Shown one piece after another: positions 19,773-26,358 of a DNA stretch of 26,358 bases (position 1 is its first letter; each line of letters starts with the position of its first letter). The stretch lies in the IMG/VR virus record IMGVR_UViG_3300044608_001572, positions 1-26,358 of that record; one strand, 5' to 3'. Both the position numbers and the translations under genes were made by a program. Under the pieces are notes generated by a model. It was given only the letters and a program-made list of their open reading frames with translations, made no database searches and was not told the DNA's origin. The DNA is from a virus.

Positions 19773-20108
19773 TCAAAAACTACCAGTGCCGCGTGATCCT
19801 GCCTGTGCCGAACTAGCTGTGCCTAGTTCCTGCGCAGTGAAATTGGCACCCGCAATGGTTAGCTTGTTGCCTACACCAACATAGATATCTTGACGTGAGT
19901 TGGCTGGTACACTCACTGCATTGCTGTAGATGTTGCCTGCGGAAAAACTGCTTTCAGCGTTGGCAACCACTCCATTGCCAGGTTGAACATAGGTCAACTG
20001 CACTGCTTCTACTTGAAAAGTCACAGCAGTGTTGCCAGTAGAAATTCTTGCTTTGTCAGTGTACCAGGCTTGATCAGAAACACTGGTGTAAACATTTGCT
20101 TGTGCCAT
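19773..20108 (-). CDS. Small beta-rich virion-type protein of unknown function
   Basis: This 111-residue protein alternates hydrophobic and polar residues (VTFQVEAVQLTYV, DIYVGVGNKLTIAG), as expected of a beta-sandwich, and ends in a Gly/Ser/Ala-rich tail. It has no cysteines. I recognise no motif. It starts at an ATG that shares one nucleotide with the stop of the 56-residue gene and lies in the head/virion block, so a capsid decoration or fibre-attachment role is possible but unsupported. Confidence 0.7.
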   Translation of the reverse strand: MAQANVYTSVSDQAWYTDKARISTGNTAVTFQVEAVQLTYVQPGNGVVANAESSFSAGNIYSNAVSVPANSRQDIYVGVGNKLTIAGANFTAQELGTASSAQAGSRGTGSF

Positions 20109-20278
20109 TAGTTGTTTTCCTTGTTAGGCTGAGGTGGCACGTAAGGCTGATACAGATTGCGTGTCTGATCCAGTACTCCAGGGATATCTACCGGAGTCTG
20201 TTTCACTGTGGCTGGTGCCGGACTGTGCGGATTTTGCTGCACAGGAAAATCTTGATTGTTGTAGGGTCGGTATACCAT
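20108..20278 (-). CDS. Small Pro/Gln/Asn-rich protein, 56 residues
   Basis: This short gene fills the gap between two virion-type genes. It starts with ATG at 20278, has AAGGAG 7-8 nt upstream and ends at a TAA that overlaps the next ATG (TAATG). The product begins MVYRPYNNQDFPVQQNP and contains VDIPGVLDQTRNLYQPYVPP. It is proline- and glutamine-rich with no cysteine, and is probably disordered. Good ribosome site, tight packing and stop-start overlap support a real gene. No family is recognised; a small virion or linker protein is the simplest guess. Confidence 0.72.
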   Translation of the reverse strand: MVYRPYNNQDFPVQQNPHSPAPATVKQTPVDIPGVLDQTRNLYQPYVPPQPNKENN

Positions 20279-20288
20279 GATATTCTCC

Positions 20289-20972
20289 TTACCAGGCGCG
20301 GCAACTCCAGTACCGTGCTTTCCAGCGCGGTCCAGGATTGTCGCAGTTGTGTCGAGCTCTAAAACTTTTGCGTCGTGCAGGGTTGCTTTTTTTGATTTTC
20401 ATGGTCTTGTCACCAAAATTGACTTTGACCACGTTGCCCTTGGGACCGCGCACATATACCTTGGATTTCTTTACATCACCTGCCATGGGCTTGCCCAAGG
20501 AAACTTCGCGTCCTTGATACTTGGCTTCGTTGCTTTGAGTGCTTTTCCAATCATCAAAGCTGGTGCCAGGCGGTACTTTGAGAAATTTTTTATCTAGTGA
20601 AAACTTGTCAAGATCCGACATTGAACCACGAGAAATAGGAGTGCCTGCATGTCCTTGCTGTGCTCTAAGTCTGCCTTGTTCCAAATCTTGTGTGGTTGCT
20701 GTGGCTGGTTTGACTCCGGCCTGGATATCGTCAAGATCAGCAAATGCAGCCTGCGCTCGCTGACTCAGCGTTGATTGCTCCAACAAACCGTAGCCCTCAA
20801 GCACAGACATGGTTTTGTCATCAGCATGCAATACGATACCATCTTCGGTTTCTTCTAACACGTATGTTTCCAGCAAGAATTCTTCGCGGATGTTGATTGC
20901 AAAATCATCACCCGCTACTGGATTGTAGAAACTGTGTTCGCTTTCAGCTAGATATTCTTGGAACGATTTCAT
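20289..20972 (-). CDS. Probable internal head protein with T4-like capsid-targeting N-terminus
   Basis: This 227-residue protein begins MKSFQEYLAE, nearly identical in layout to the capsid-targeting sequence MKTYQEFIAE of T4 internal proteins. That sequence sends proteins into the prohead core and is removed after Glu by protease gp21. The LAE ending fits the (L/I)-A-E cleavage rule. The middle is low-complexity. The C-terminal 57 residues (VYVRGPKGNVVKVNFGD, RRKSFRARHNCDNPGP, ARYWSCRAW) form a basic domain that I recall as widespread in environmental T4-like phages. Its Cys/His pairs might bind metal, and its charge suits DNA contact. It follows the 797-residue gene by 7 nt and precedes the 56-residue gene. 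Confidence 0.82.
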   Translation of the reverse strand: MKSFQEYLAESEHSFYNPVAGDDFAINIREEFLLETYVLEETEDGIVLHADDKTMSVLEGYGLLEQSTLSQRAQAAFADLDDIQAGVKPATATTQDLEQGRLRAQQGHAGTPISRGSMSDLDKFSLDKKFLKVPPGTSFDDWKSTQSNEAKYQGREVSLGKPMAGDVKKSKVYVRGPKGNVVKVNFGDKTMKIKKSNPARRKSFRARHNCDNPGPRWKARYWSCRAW

Positions 20973-20979
20973 ATCAGTC

Positions 20980-23373
20980 TCATTTATATTGCCACAAACG
21001 TTTCATTTCAGCCAAACTTTCACTGAATTCATCTCGTAGAGCGTCATCGTTGTAGACACCATAGCCATCAGTCTTTGATTCATCATTGAAACGCCAGACC
21101 ATGACATTCTCACCGTCTATATAGCCACGCACTTCCATGCCATCATCGCTTTCAACTTCGTTGTCAAAGTGATCTGCTTCAAACTGACCAAAGAAATCAT
21201 CGCTGCTGGGATAGAATTCTCCATCGTCGGCTTGCAGATCTTCCTTGACAGATTGCTTGGCATCATGTGCTGCCTGCTTCATGGGCTCGGTCTTGTTGCC
21301 ATCATTGTCAAGATCAATATAGTCAGGCTTGGCTGCTTCTTTGGTAATCGCAGATTGATCGTCCTTGCCAAATCCAATAGTCACGTTACGTGGTCCACCA
21401 ACACGATCGTCTGGAGAATGAATTGGCAAAGGAAGTTTGGATTGATCCGGTGCTTCAGGTTTTTTGGGTGGAGGGAAAGTTGCGCTCACTCTACCTGTTG
21501 CAGGATCCTTTTTGATGTCAGGACCGGTTGAGTCCATTTCTCCTTCCATGGCAGGTTTTGTGGGATTCTTAATAAAATCTTTCAAGCCCTGCATCACACT
21601 CTTGTTGGTATTGTTAGTAGGATTGAGCTTTTCTTGTGGGCTCAGTGCGTCCTGTCCAATAGGGTAAGGGTTTGCAGTTTCCTTGATACCAGCACTGGCA
21701 CGCATGCGACGCAGTTCGTCCTCGTCTGCACTGTGTACTGCTGTGACAGGCACTGTGGTTTGACCATCGCCGGCCACATCAGTCTTGGGCTTGTTGAGAC
21801 CGCCTGAATACTGTAGAGCATCCATGCTGGTTTCTGTGTTGGTGGGCCAGTCTGGCTTGTTTTCGTCTACCATTTCTGAGTTACCGCAACCACACGGACT
21901 TGATCCGCAACCGCAGCCAGAATCTTGACCGCCTACGCCGGCCATTTTTAACAGTGCTGCTAATTTCATGGCATCTTCGTCAGTGGCTGTCACAGTTAGA
22001 CTGCGTCCAGGACCACCGTTGCTGTCACTGTTCATGTTCATGCTGAGGTTCATGCTCTCAGCAATCATGGTCTCTAGCTGACGATTCCAGTTGTCATAGA
22101 TACCTTTGCCAAATTGGAATCCACCCTTGCCGGCTTTGCCGCTGGTGGGAGCTGTGGCCACACTACCTGCTGTGGTAGTTTCTTCCACTTCTTCTTTCTT
22201 TTTGCCTTTCTTTTCAGGCAGACCTTTGTGCTTGGTCTTGGCAAAATCTTCAACGTCGCCTTTCTTCATGGTCTTTGCTACTTTTTTCAACTCTTTGCTT
22301 GCGCCAGGAATCTTTTCGCCTTTTTGCATGGCATGTGCCATGCCCATGAAACGTTGTTGTCGTCTGCTCAGCGACTTTTCATCAAGCTTTTCCATGTCGT
22401 CACTGTCATGACGCTCTTGATCCATGTAGTCGTTGCTGGTATTGATGAACTCTAGAGCCTTGGTAATCTTGCTCTGTACCCACTCTGGCAGATCTTGATC
22501 ATCGTCAAGGATGCTGGACAGTTCCTGCGCTGCCTTGGTCAAGGTGTGCAGTTGGTCCTTGGCCATGTCGCCTTCTTGATCGTATTCGCCTTGATCCATG
22601 ACATCATCAGCACCTTCATTCTTGGGTTTTTTGTACACATCAACCGGACCATGCTTGCTACCTTTCTTGGGCAAATGCACTTCATCTGGTGGCGAAGGCA
22701 ATTGGTCACCTTCGTCCATCTTGTGCTTGATGCTTTTGCCTTTGAATGACTTGGGAGGCTTGCCCACACCCATGGCCTTTGCCAAGGGATCATCATCATA
22801 CTTTTTCACAGCACCGGTTTCGTCACTGCCTTTCTTGGGGCGGCCTCGACCGCGCTTGGCTTCAGGCTGCTTGGCTGATTTTTCATCACCTTCTTCGTCG
22901 GTGTCAAACTTGCGACCATAACCGCCTGCACCGGCTTTGTGAACAACACCGCGTGCGGTTTTTTCTACAGCTTCGTTTTTGGATTTGCCTGGATGCTTTT
23001 TGCCACCCATTTCGTCCTTGCCAAGGCGACCAGCAATCACATCACCTCTTGTGATTTTGTCGTAGGGTTTGGCATTGTTGGCCAGATTGCCATCATTGCC
23101 TTCTTCGCTCAATGCGCCTCTGATGTCACCTTTGGCCAATTTCTTTAGTGGACCGCCAATGTCTTTGGCAATCTTTTGACCAACAGTCTTTGGTTCAGCA
23201 CGACGTGTTGACAAGTTCTTTTCGGCTTGATCAGCACGTTGTTGTATGCCCATTGAGCGAACCTTTGCATCCATTTCTAATTCTTGCGGATGTGGTTTTC
23301 TGTCTTCGTTGAGCTGCTGTGGATTATCAGAAATTGCAGCTAGTTTTTTGTTGAGATCGTAAAAAAATGACAT
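20980..23373 (-). CDS. Large disordered virion-type protein with AT-hook, DUF3008-like segment and Cys-Gly cluster
   Basis: This 797-residue protein is rich in Lys, Asp, Glu, Gly and Pro and probably largely unfolded. It starts MSFFYDLNKKLAAI, a start I recall in environmental T4-like phages. Visible pieces include an AT-hook-like KRGRGRPKK (173-181) and an EWVQSKITKALEFI helix (297-310). A DUF3008-like region, RRQQRFMGMAHAMQKGE...DFAKTKHKGLPEKK, spans about 337-389. A Cys-Gly cluster, CGCGSSPCGCG, lies at 487-497, and a calcium-loop-like DLDNDGNKTE at about 687-696. The start has an AGAGGA ribosome site inside the end of the preceding gene. The AT-hook and basic content suggest DNA contact inside the capsid, but a core-scaffold role is an alternative. 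Its function is unproven. Confidence 0.82.
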   Translation of the reverse strand: MSFFYDLNKKLAAISDNPQQLNEDRKPHPQELEMDAKVRSMGIQQRADQAEKNLSTRRAEPKTVGQKIAKDIGGPLKKLAKGDIRGALSEEGNDGNLANNAKPYDKITRGDVIAGRLGKDEMGGKKHPGKSKNEAVEKTARGVVHKAGAGGYGRKFDTDEEGDEKSAKQPEAKRGRGRPKKGSDETGAVKKYDDDPLAKAMGVGKPPKSFKGKSIKHKMDEGDQLPSPPDEVHLPKKGSKHGPVDVYKKPKNEGADDVMDQGEYDQEGDMAKDQLHTLTKAAQELSSILDDDQDLPEWVQSKITKALEFINTSNDYMDQERHDSDDMEKLDEKSLSRRQQRFMGMAHAMQKGEKIPGASKELKKVAKTMKKGDVEDFAKTKHKGLPEKKGKKKEEVEETTTAGSVATAPTSGKAGKGGFQFGKGIYDNWNRQLETMIAESMNLSMNMNSDSNGGPGRSLTVTATDEDAMKLAALLKMAGVGGQDSGCGCGSSPCGCGNSEMVDENKPDWPTNTETSMDALQYSGGLNKPKTDVAGDGQTTVPVTAVHSADEDELRRMRASAGIKETANPYPIGQDALSPQEKLNPTNNTNKSVMQGLKDFIKNPTKPAMEGEMDSTGPDIKKDPATGRVSATFPPPKKPEAPDQSKLPLPIHSPDDRVGGPRNVTIGFGKDDQSAITKEAAKPDYIDLDNDGNKTEPMKQAAHDAKQSVKEDLQADDGEFYPSSDDFFGQFEADHFDNEVESDDGMEVRGYIDGENVMVWRFNDESKTDGYGVYNDDALRDEFSESLAEMKRLWQYK

Positions 23374-23374
23374 G

Positions 23375-23983
23375 TTATCCTCTTGGGTTAGCGCCAGTGG
23401 CAGGCTTGGGTGGTCGTTTGATTGTGGTCATGGGACTCTTGGTACCCAGTGGCAAATCATTTGTGGTCTTGGCTGGCGGTGTCTTTCCACCTGCCACAGT
23501 GAAGTCACTGCGATAGGCATTTTTCAACACAGCATGGTCATAGGGTCCGGTTGCATAATCTTTCTTGAGTGCTCGCTGTTCGCTGTCTGGGGCAGGATAT
23601 TCTGTATCCTTCAAGAGATCTTTGTTTTCATCGTCAATCTTGTCTGACTCGTCGCGCAGACTATCTTCGTAACCAACAGTGTTCATCACGATGCGATTGG
23701 GATCAAAGCCCATGATCTGAGCAATCTGTTTGATCTGGGGTTCAATGGCAGGATATCTAAACTCCACATCAACGATGCTCATGCTTTCGTTGGGGAAAGC
23801 TGGAAAGTCTGGATTGACTTTTCGCACTGGTGTGGTCTTGGCATCTGACATTTTGATCACGTCAAACTGCGCCAACTTTTCTTTTAGTTCACGTACAAAT
23901 CCAGCAGGTACATCACCTACCATTTTGATACGATAACTGTAAGTACGTTCAGATTCAGCAAGGTATTTGGCAAATGTTTTCAT
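23375..23983 (-). CDS. Probable internal head protein with T4-like capsid-targeting N-terminus
   Basis: This 202-residue protein begins MKTFAKYLAE, matching the T4 capsid-targeting decapeptide MKTYQEFIAE at M-K-T-aromatic and at the hydrophobic-A-E ending. The remaining part has a compact N-terminal domain (RTYSYRIKMVGDVPAGFVRELKEKLAQFDVIKM, 13-45, with an amphipathic pattern), then SIVDVEFRYPAIEPQIKQIAQIMGF, and a Pro/Lys-rich C-terminal tail. T4 IPI-IPIII and Alt use such signals for packaging into the head, and some are injected with DNA. The start has AGGA 7 nt upstream and a late-type AATAAATA box 17 nt upstream. Its stop lies 1 nt before the next start. The function after cleavage is unknown. 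Confidence 0.82.
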   Translation of the reverse strand: MKTFAKYLAESERTYSYRIKMVGDVPAGFVRELKEKLAQFDVIKMSDAKTTPVRKVNPDFPAFPNESMSIVDVEFRYPAIEPQIKQIAQIMGFDPNRIVMNTVGYEDSLRDESDKIDDENKDLLKDTEYPAPDSEQRALKKDYATGPYDHAVLKNAYRSDFTVAGGKTPPAKTTNDLPLGTKSPMTTIKRPPKPATGANPRG

Positions 23984-24000
23984 ATCAGTGTCCTATTCCT

Positions 24001-24008
24001 TATTTATT
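24001..24008 (-). promoter_or_regulatory. Late promoter-like AATAAATA box before an internal head protein gene
   Basis: The minus strand reads AATAAATA, overlapping the gp16 TAA stop. It differs from the T4 core TATAAATA at one position. Here 17 nt separate it from the ATG, and an AGGA ribosome site lies between, so this is the most conventional of the late-type boxes in the window. Confidence 0.5.
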
Positions 24009-24504
24009 CTTTTTCAGCTTTTTGATCTTTACGGCCCAGGATTCGCTCCAAGAGATCGTTGCGGCTCAACACCACGCCGTTGCCTTGCTGTACAGGCGAT
24101 ACTGCGCCAGCGTCGCCGCGAGCGGCCTGTTGATCCAAACGCATTTTCTTCAACTGGAGATCAATCATCTTGAGTTTTTTGTCTAGCTTGGCTGTCTTGG
24201 CTGTGATGGCATGCCCCAGCATGTTGCTGGCCACACCAAATATCTCGCTGGCAAACCTTGAATCCACCTGCATGCCCAGATCCATGAGATCTTTGTAGCT
24301 GGCTTCAGCCATGATGGCCAAATTATCCATTTCTTGATCTGTGGCCTCTAGCCCGCGCACGCCAGGCAGCGCAGCATCAATCTTGTCAATGGTGGCATCA
24401 ATTTCCTTCAGAGTCACACGGTTTTCTGCCAAGTCGGGTATGGCAGCATCAATTTCTTCAGGGCTGGGAGGTAAGTCAAACAACTGTTCAAGTTTACGGG
24501 TCAT
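24004..24504 (-). CDS. gp16: Terminase small subunit gp16-like
   Basis: This 166-residue protein is close to the 164 residues of T4 gp16. It has an N-terminal acidic helical region (EEIDAAIPDLAENRVTLKEIDATIDKIDAAL), a central coiled-coil-rich stretch (LAIMAEASYKDLMDLGMQVDSRFASEIF, then KTAKLDKKLKMIDLQLKKMRLDQQ at about 104-127) and a short basic C-terminal tail. The SRFASEIFGVASNMLGHAITAK pattern matches the S-P-R-x-x-E-V helix of gp16 homologues. Small terminase recognises DNA and stimulates gp17 packaging as a ring oligomer. The assignment also rests on the neighbour gp4 and on gp17 in the same window. A late-type box abuts its start (4 nt). Confidence 0.72.
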   Translation of the reverse strand: MTRKLEQLFDLPPSPEEIDAAIPDLAENRVTLKEIDATIDKIDAALPGVRGLEATDQEMDNLAIMAEASYKDLMDLGMQVDSRFASEIFGVASNMLGHAITAKTAKLDKKLKMIDLQLKKMRLDQQAARGDAGAVSPVQQGNGVVLSRNDLLERILGRKDQKAEKE

Positions 24505-24508
24505 GCCG

Positions 24509-24516
24509 TATTTAGC
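24509..24516 (-). promoter_or_regulatory. Late promoter-like GCTAAATA box before gp16
   Basis: The minus strand reads GCTAAATA within the 14-nt gap between gp4 and gp16, ending only 4 nt before the ATG at 24504. The linking bases CGGC give no ribosome site. It shares the TAAATA core of T4 late promoters. Confidence 0.42.
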
Positions 24517-24518
24517 GG

Positions 24519-24950
24519 CTATTTGCGCCCGTTTCTAAACATGTCGTCTTCGGTGATGACTCTAAAATGTAGGCCTTGACTGCGGCACCACTTGGTAGCA
24601 GCGTCCCATTTGGCATAGTTCACGGCCACTGCGGCACGATCACGCACACTCTGTTTGCTTTCAATCACACTTTGTTTTTTGGGTTTGATTTCTATCACTT
24701 CGGCTCGCACAGTGTTGTCTTTGTTGCGATACATGATGAGAAAGTCAGGCACGTAGATGGTCTGTTTGCCAGTGAGTGGATTGCGATAGGGAATGTGTAT
24801 GCTCTCGCTGGCCCACTGCAACACATGGTCATTGAGATCGCAAAATCTCATGAAGCTGAATTCCCAGCCCGAACGGTAACGTGGAGTGTTCTTACCTACG
24901 TATTTGTTGGGGTTGACAATTTGATAGCTGCCCTGTGCCCACTTGCTCAT
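24519..24950 (-). CDS. gp4: Head completion nuclease gp4-like
   Basis: This 143-residue protein matches T4 gp4 (150 residues) in length and motif order: PNKYVGK, YRSGWEFSFMRFCD (Glu30), LQWASESIHIPY (Glu49), PLTGKQTIYVPDFLI (Asp69) and EVIEIKPK (Glu87, Lys89). The Asp and Glu-x-Lys pair form a PD-(D/E)xK nuclease site. T4 gp4 works with gp2 and gp50 to finish filled heads so tails can attach, and may trim DNA ends. Its start overlaps the upstream stop (ATGA). It stands before gp16 here, which groups head-finishing and packaging functions. Confidence 0.87.
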   Translation of the reverse strand: MSKWAQGSYQIVNPNKYVGKNTPRYRSGWEFSFMRFCDLNDHVLQWASESIHIPYRNPLTGKQTIYVPDFLIMYRNKDNTVRAEVIEIKPKKQSVIESKQSVRDRAAVAVNYAKWDAATKWCRSQGLHFRVITEDDMFRNGRK

Positions 24951-25309
24951 TGCAGTACCAATTGCTGTGCGTAGAAGTTAGGCTGCACTGCAACTTGTAC
25001 GCCCAACAAGGTGGCACGATTTCTGATGAGATTGAGATAGTACGCTAGGTTAGCAGTGAGATTAATGCCAGTGCCGTTGTTTTCAAACTCTTGCAGCAAC
25101 ACCAAGGGTGCAATGCGAGTGTCCTTGGCCACCTGAAACAGACTCACTGTGAAATTGCCGGCAGTGATGTCATTGTCAATCTGGCTTCTAAAATAACTGT
25201 ATACTAGATCATATTCATTGGCTGGAATTGACAGTTCGTTACGATAGAACGTGTCAAACACTCTCACGGTTTGATCAATGTTGCGGTTGATTTCGTTGAT
25301 ACTTGCCAT
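24947..25309 (-). CDS. Small conserved structural-type phage protein
   Basis: This 120-residue protein contains NELSIPANEYDLVYSYFRSQIDND (24-47), then NFTVSLFQVAKDT (52-64) and LLQEFENNGTGINLTANLAYYLNLIRNRATLLGV (71-104). I recall the same pattern (IPAN-YD-V-YF, NFT-LF, AYYLN) in small proteins of environmental T4-like phages located between tail/baseplate genes and gp4. No function is assigned. It is 5 nt downstream of the tail-tube-like gene and overlaps gp4, so it probably belongs to the virion assembly unit. Confidence 0.8.
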   Translation of the reverse strand: MASINEINRNIDQTVRVFDTFYRNELSIPANEYDLVYSYFRSQIDNDITAGNFTVSLFQVAKDTRIAPLVLLQEFENNGTGINLTANLAYYLNLIRNRATLLGVQVAVQPNFYAQQLVLQ

Positions 25310-25314
25310 GTCTA

Positions 25315-26358
25315 TCAGTTGGTTGGCGGATTGGTGGCTGTGGGGAATACCCGACCACCGTTGTTTCTAATGCCTTGCGACACTGCTTGTGTGCCCAAGC
25401 CCAAACTTTCACTGGTAGCAATGCTGGCCAAATCAGCACCTTTGAAAGTGTTGTAAGTGGTGCCGGCCTTGAGCGCAGCACCAATCAAGCCAGCCGGACC
25501 ACCCTGCTGTAGATCTTCCAAGATACCGCCACCAGCATCCAACAAACCGCCTTGACCAAAAACGTTGCGTTGTGCGCCTGGTGTGGCCAATGGACTCAGT
25601 GTGGTGTCGTAGTGCGCGGGATCTGCGAAACCCTGTACATTGATACTGGGACGACTGGTGCCCACTACTGTGTTGTAGTATTTCACTGTCTCATAGGCAA
25701 TGGTCATGGTGTTTTGCATGGTACCACTGCTTTCGTAATAATTGTATGTGTCATGCCCAAATCGTGTGATTATGGGATTTATCAAGATATATGTGGCTGC
25801 TTTTTTTTGATCCAACCCATAAATTCTTATGTCTTTGAAAAACGGAGGTTTGCCTGATCCGCCTGGAGTCTGGCCATCGTTGAACGCTTCGCCAATGAAA
25901 CCCCAATCATAGTTGGTCTGTGTGTGGTCGTATAGATTGCGCGGCCAATTGCCTGACCCTCTTACCTGCACCTGATTGTTGCCTGGACTGCCGTTTATAG
26001 CCGGAGCGTTGGTATAGGGCTGCGTTGCGTCTTTGTAGTAGTATGAGTAATAATTGTACCACAGCAATCTACTGTTGTCGCCAGCGTCGTCGTGAAAAGT
26101 TATGGATATTGGTTCGTATTGAATCTGTGTCTGCACCAGTCTTTTGCGGTTGTACTGATTCAGTGTTTCGTGTTTGATATTGTACTGAGGCAGTGTGATT
26201 GATTTGACAATATAACTTAGATTGTAAATGTCACGTGTGGCAAATATACTGTTGAGTGCAGGAATTTCTGTGTTGATGGTAAAACTCACATGATACAAAA
26301 ATTTGTATCTGGGCTTTAATTCAAATCCGTTGGTGGTAAAGGTCTTACTTGCGTGAGT
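25315..26358 (-). CDS. Tail-tube/baseplate-like protein (gp19/gp54 type), 5' end beyond window
   Basis: The frame stays open to the right edge, so the start is missing; at least 347 residues are visible. A TTG near 26298 only looks like a start, because coding-like sequence (GFELKPRYKFLYHVSFTIN) continues upstream. The KPRYKFLYHVSF segment, then VKSITLPQYNIKHETLNQYNRKRLVQT with YEPISITFHDD, and later INPIITRFGHDTYNYYESS with MTIAYETVKY, fits the strand pattern of T4-type tail-tube folds (gp19, gp54, gp48). The C-terminal region is Gly/Ala-rich, similar to gp54. It would form or initiate the tail tube on the baseplate. The choice between gp19-, gp54- and related proteins cannot be settled here. 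Confidence 0.6.
   Translation of the reverse strand, partial: THASKTFTTNGFELKPRYKFLYHVSFTINTEIPALNSIFATRDIYNLSYIVKSITLPQYNIKHETLNQYNRKRLVQTQIQYEPISITFHDDAGDNSRLLWYNYYSYYYKDATQPYTNAPAINGSPGNNQVQVRGSGNWPRNLYDHTQTNYDWGFIGEAFNDGQTPGGSGKPPFFKDIRIYGLDQKKAATYILINPIITRFGHDTYNYYESSGTMQNTMTIAYETVKYYNTVVGTSRPSINVQGFADPAHYDTTLSPLATPGAQRNVFGQGGLLDAGGGILEDLQQGGPAGLIGAALKAGTTYNTFKGADLASIATSESLGLGTQAVSQGIRNNGGRVFPTATNPPTN

Noticed and set aside
20983-20990. TATAAATG sequence before the gene at 20289-20972
   Set aside because: It resembles the late box but is formed by the last codons and stop of the preceding gene and lacks the final A of TATAAATA; the start has a normal spacing without it.
1-26358. tRNA genes, CRISPR arrays, insertion sequences or integrase/attachment sites
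   Set aside because: Non-coding gaps are all far below 150 nt and hold no cloverleaf, spaced repeats or terminal repeats, and no transposase or integrase motifs were seen.

Overview
This window reads as part of a T4-type myovirus genome, probably from an uncultured aquatic bacteriophage. The evidence is a set of recognisable T4-family core genes: both terminase subunits (gp16, gp17), the head-completion nuclease gp4, single-strand binding protein gp32, recombinase UvsX, mediator UvsY and a tail-tube/baseplate-like protein. Several further proteins resemble conserved unknowns that I associate with environmental T4-like phages. No host gene, rRNA, tRNA, integrase, IS element or CRISPR array is visible. 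Every supported gene is on the minus strand, so transcription runs from high to low coordinates. Packing is very tight: most junctions overlap by 1-26 nt (ATGA, TAATG or longer), which implies translational coupling. Two genes run off the window edges.

Right part (26358 to about 18400), in transcription order: a tail-tube/baseplate-like protein (5' end missing), a small conserved structural-type protein, gp4, gp16, then a block of probable virion-interior proteins. Two of these begin with a decapeptide very close to the T4 capsid-targeting sequence and two have a shorter version of it. The block also holds a 797-residue disordered protein with an AT-hook, a DUF3008-like segment and a Cys-Gly cluster, a 56-residue Pro/Gln-rich protein, and a fibre-like protein.

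Middle (18400 to 11600): an exported staphylococcal-nuclease-like enzyme, a first radical SAM protein, the large terminase gp17, an 810-residue protein with a Gly-rich linker, Ala/Pro/Lys repeats and split LysM-like pieces, then gp32. gp32 has its own regulatory region: a consensus-like sigma-70 promoter, a dyad covering its -10 box, a leader with three short repeats, and a terminator behind the gene.

Left part (11589 to 1): recombination genes uvsX and uvsY are embedded in an overlapping series of small-molecule or glycan-modifying enzymes. These are a glycosyltransferase-like protein, a sulfotransferase-like protein, three more radical SAM enzymes, an Fe(II)/2-oxoglutarate oxygenase-like protein, a short-chain dehydrogenase, an SGNH hydrolase, two SAM methyltransferases, a nucleotidyltransferase-cupin fusion and a GT8-type glycosyltransferase.

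The most notable content is this enzyme series, with four diverged radical SAM proteins in about 15 kb, interleaved with core replication and packaging genes. A phage-encoded pathway that builds or decorates a surface glycan, or modifies a peptide, is the simplest reading, but its product cannot be derived from sequence alone. A second notable pattern is a TAAATA box like the T4 late promoter, placed 4-7 nt before several start codons. If those boxes are promoters, the transcripts would be nearly leaderless.
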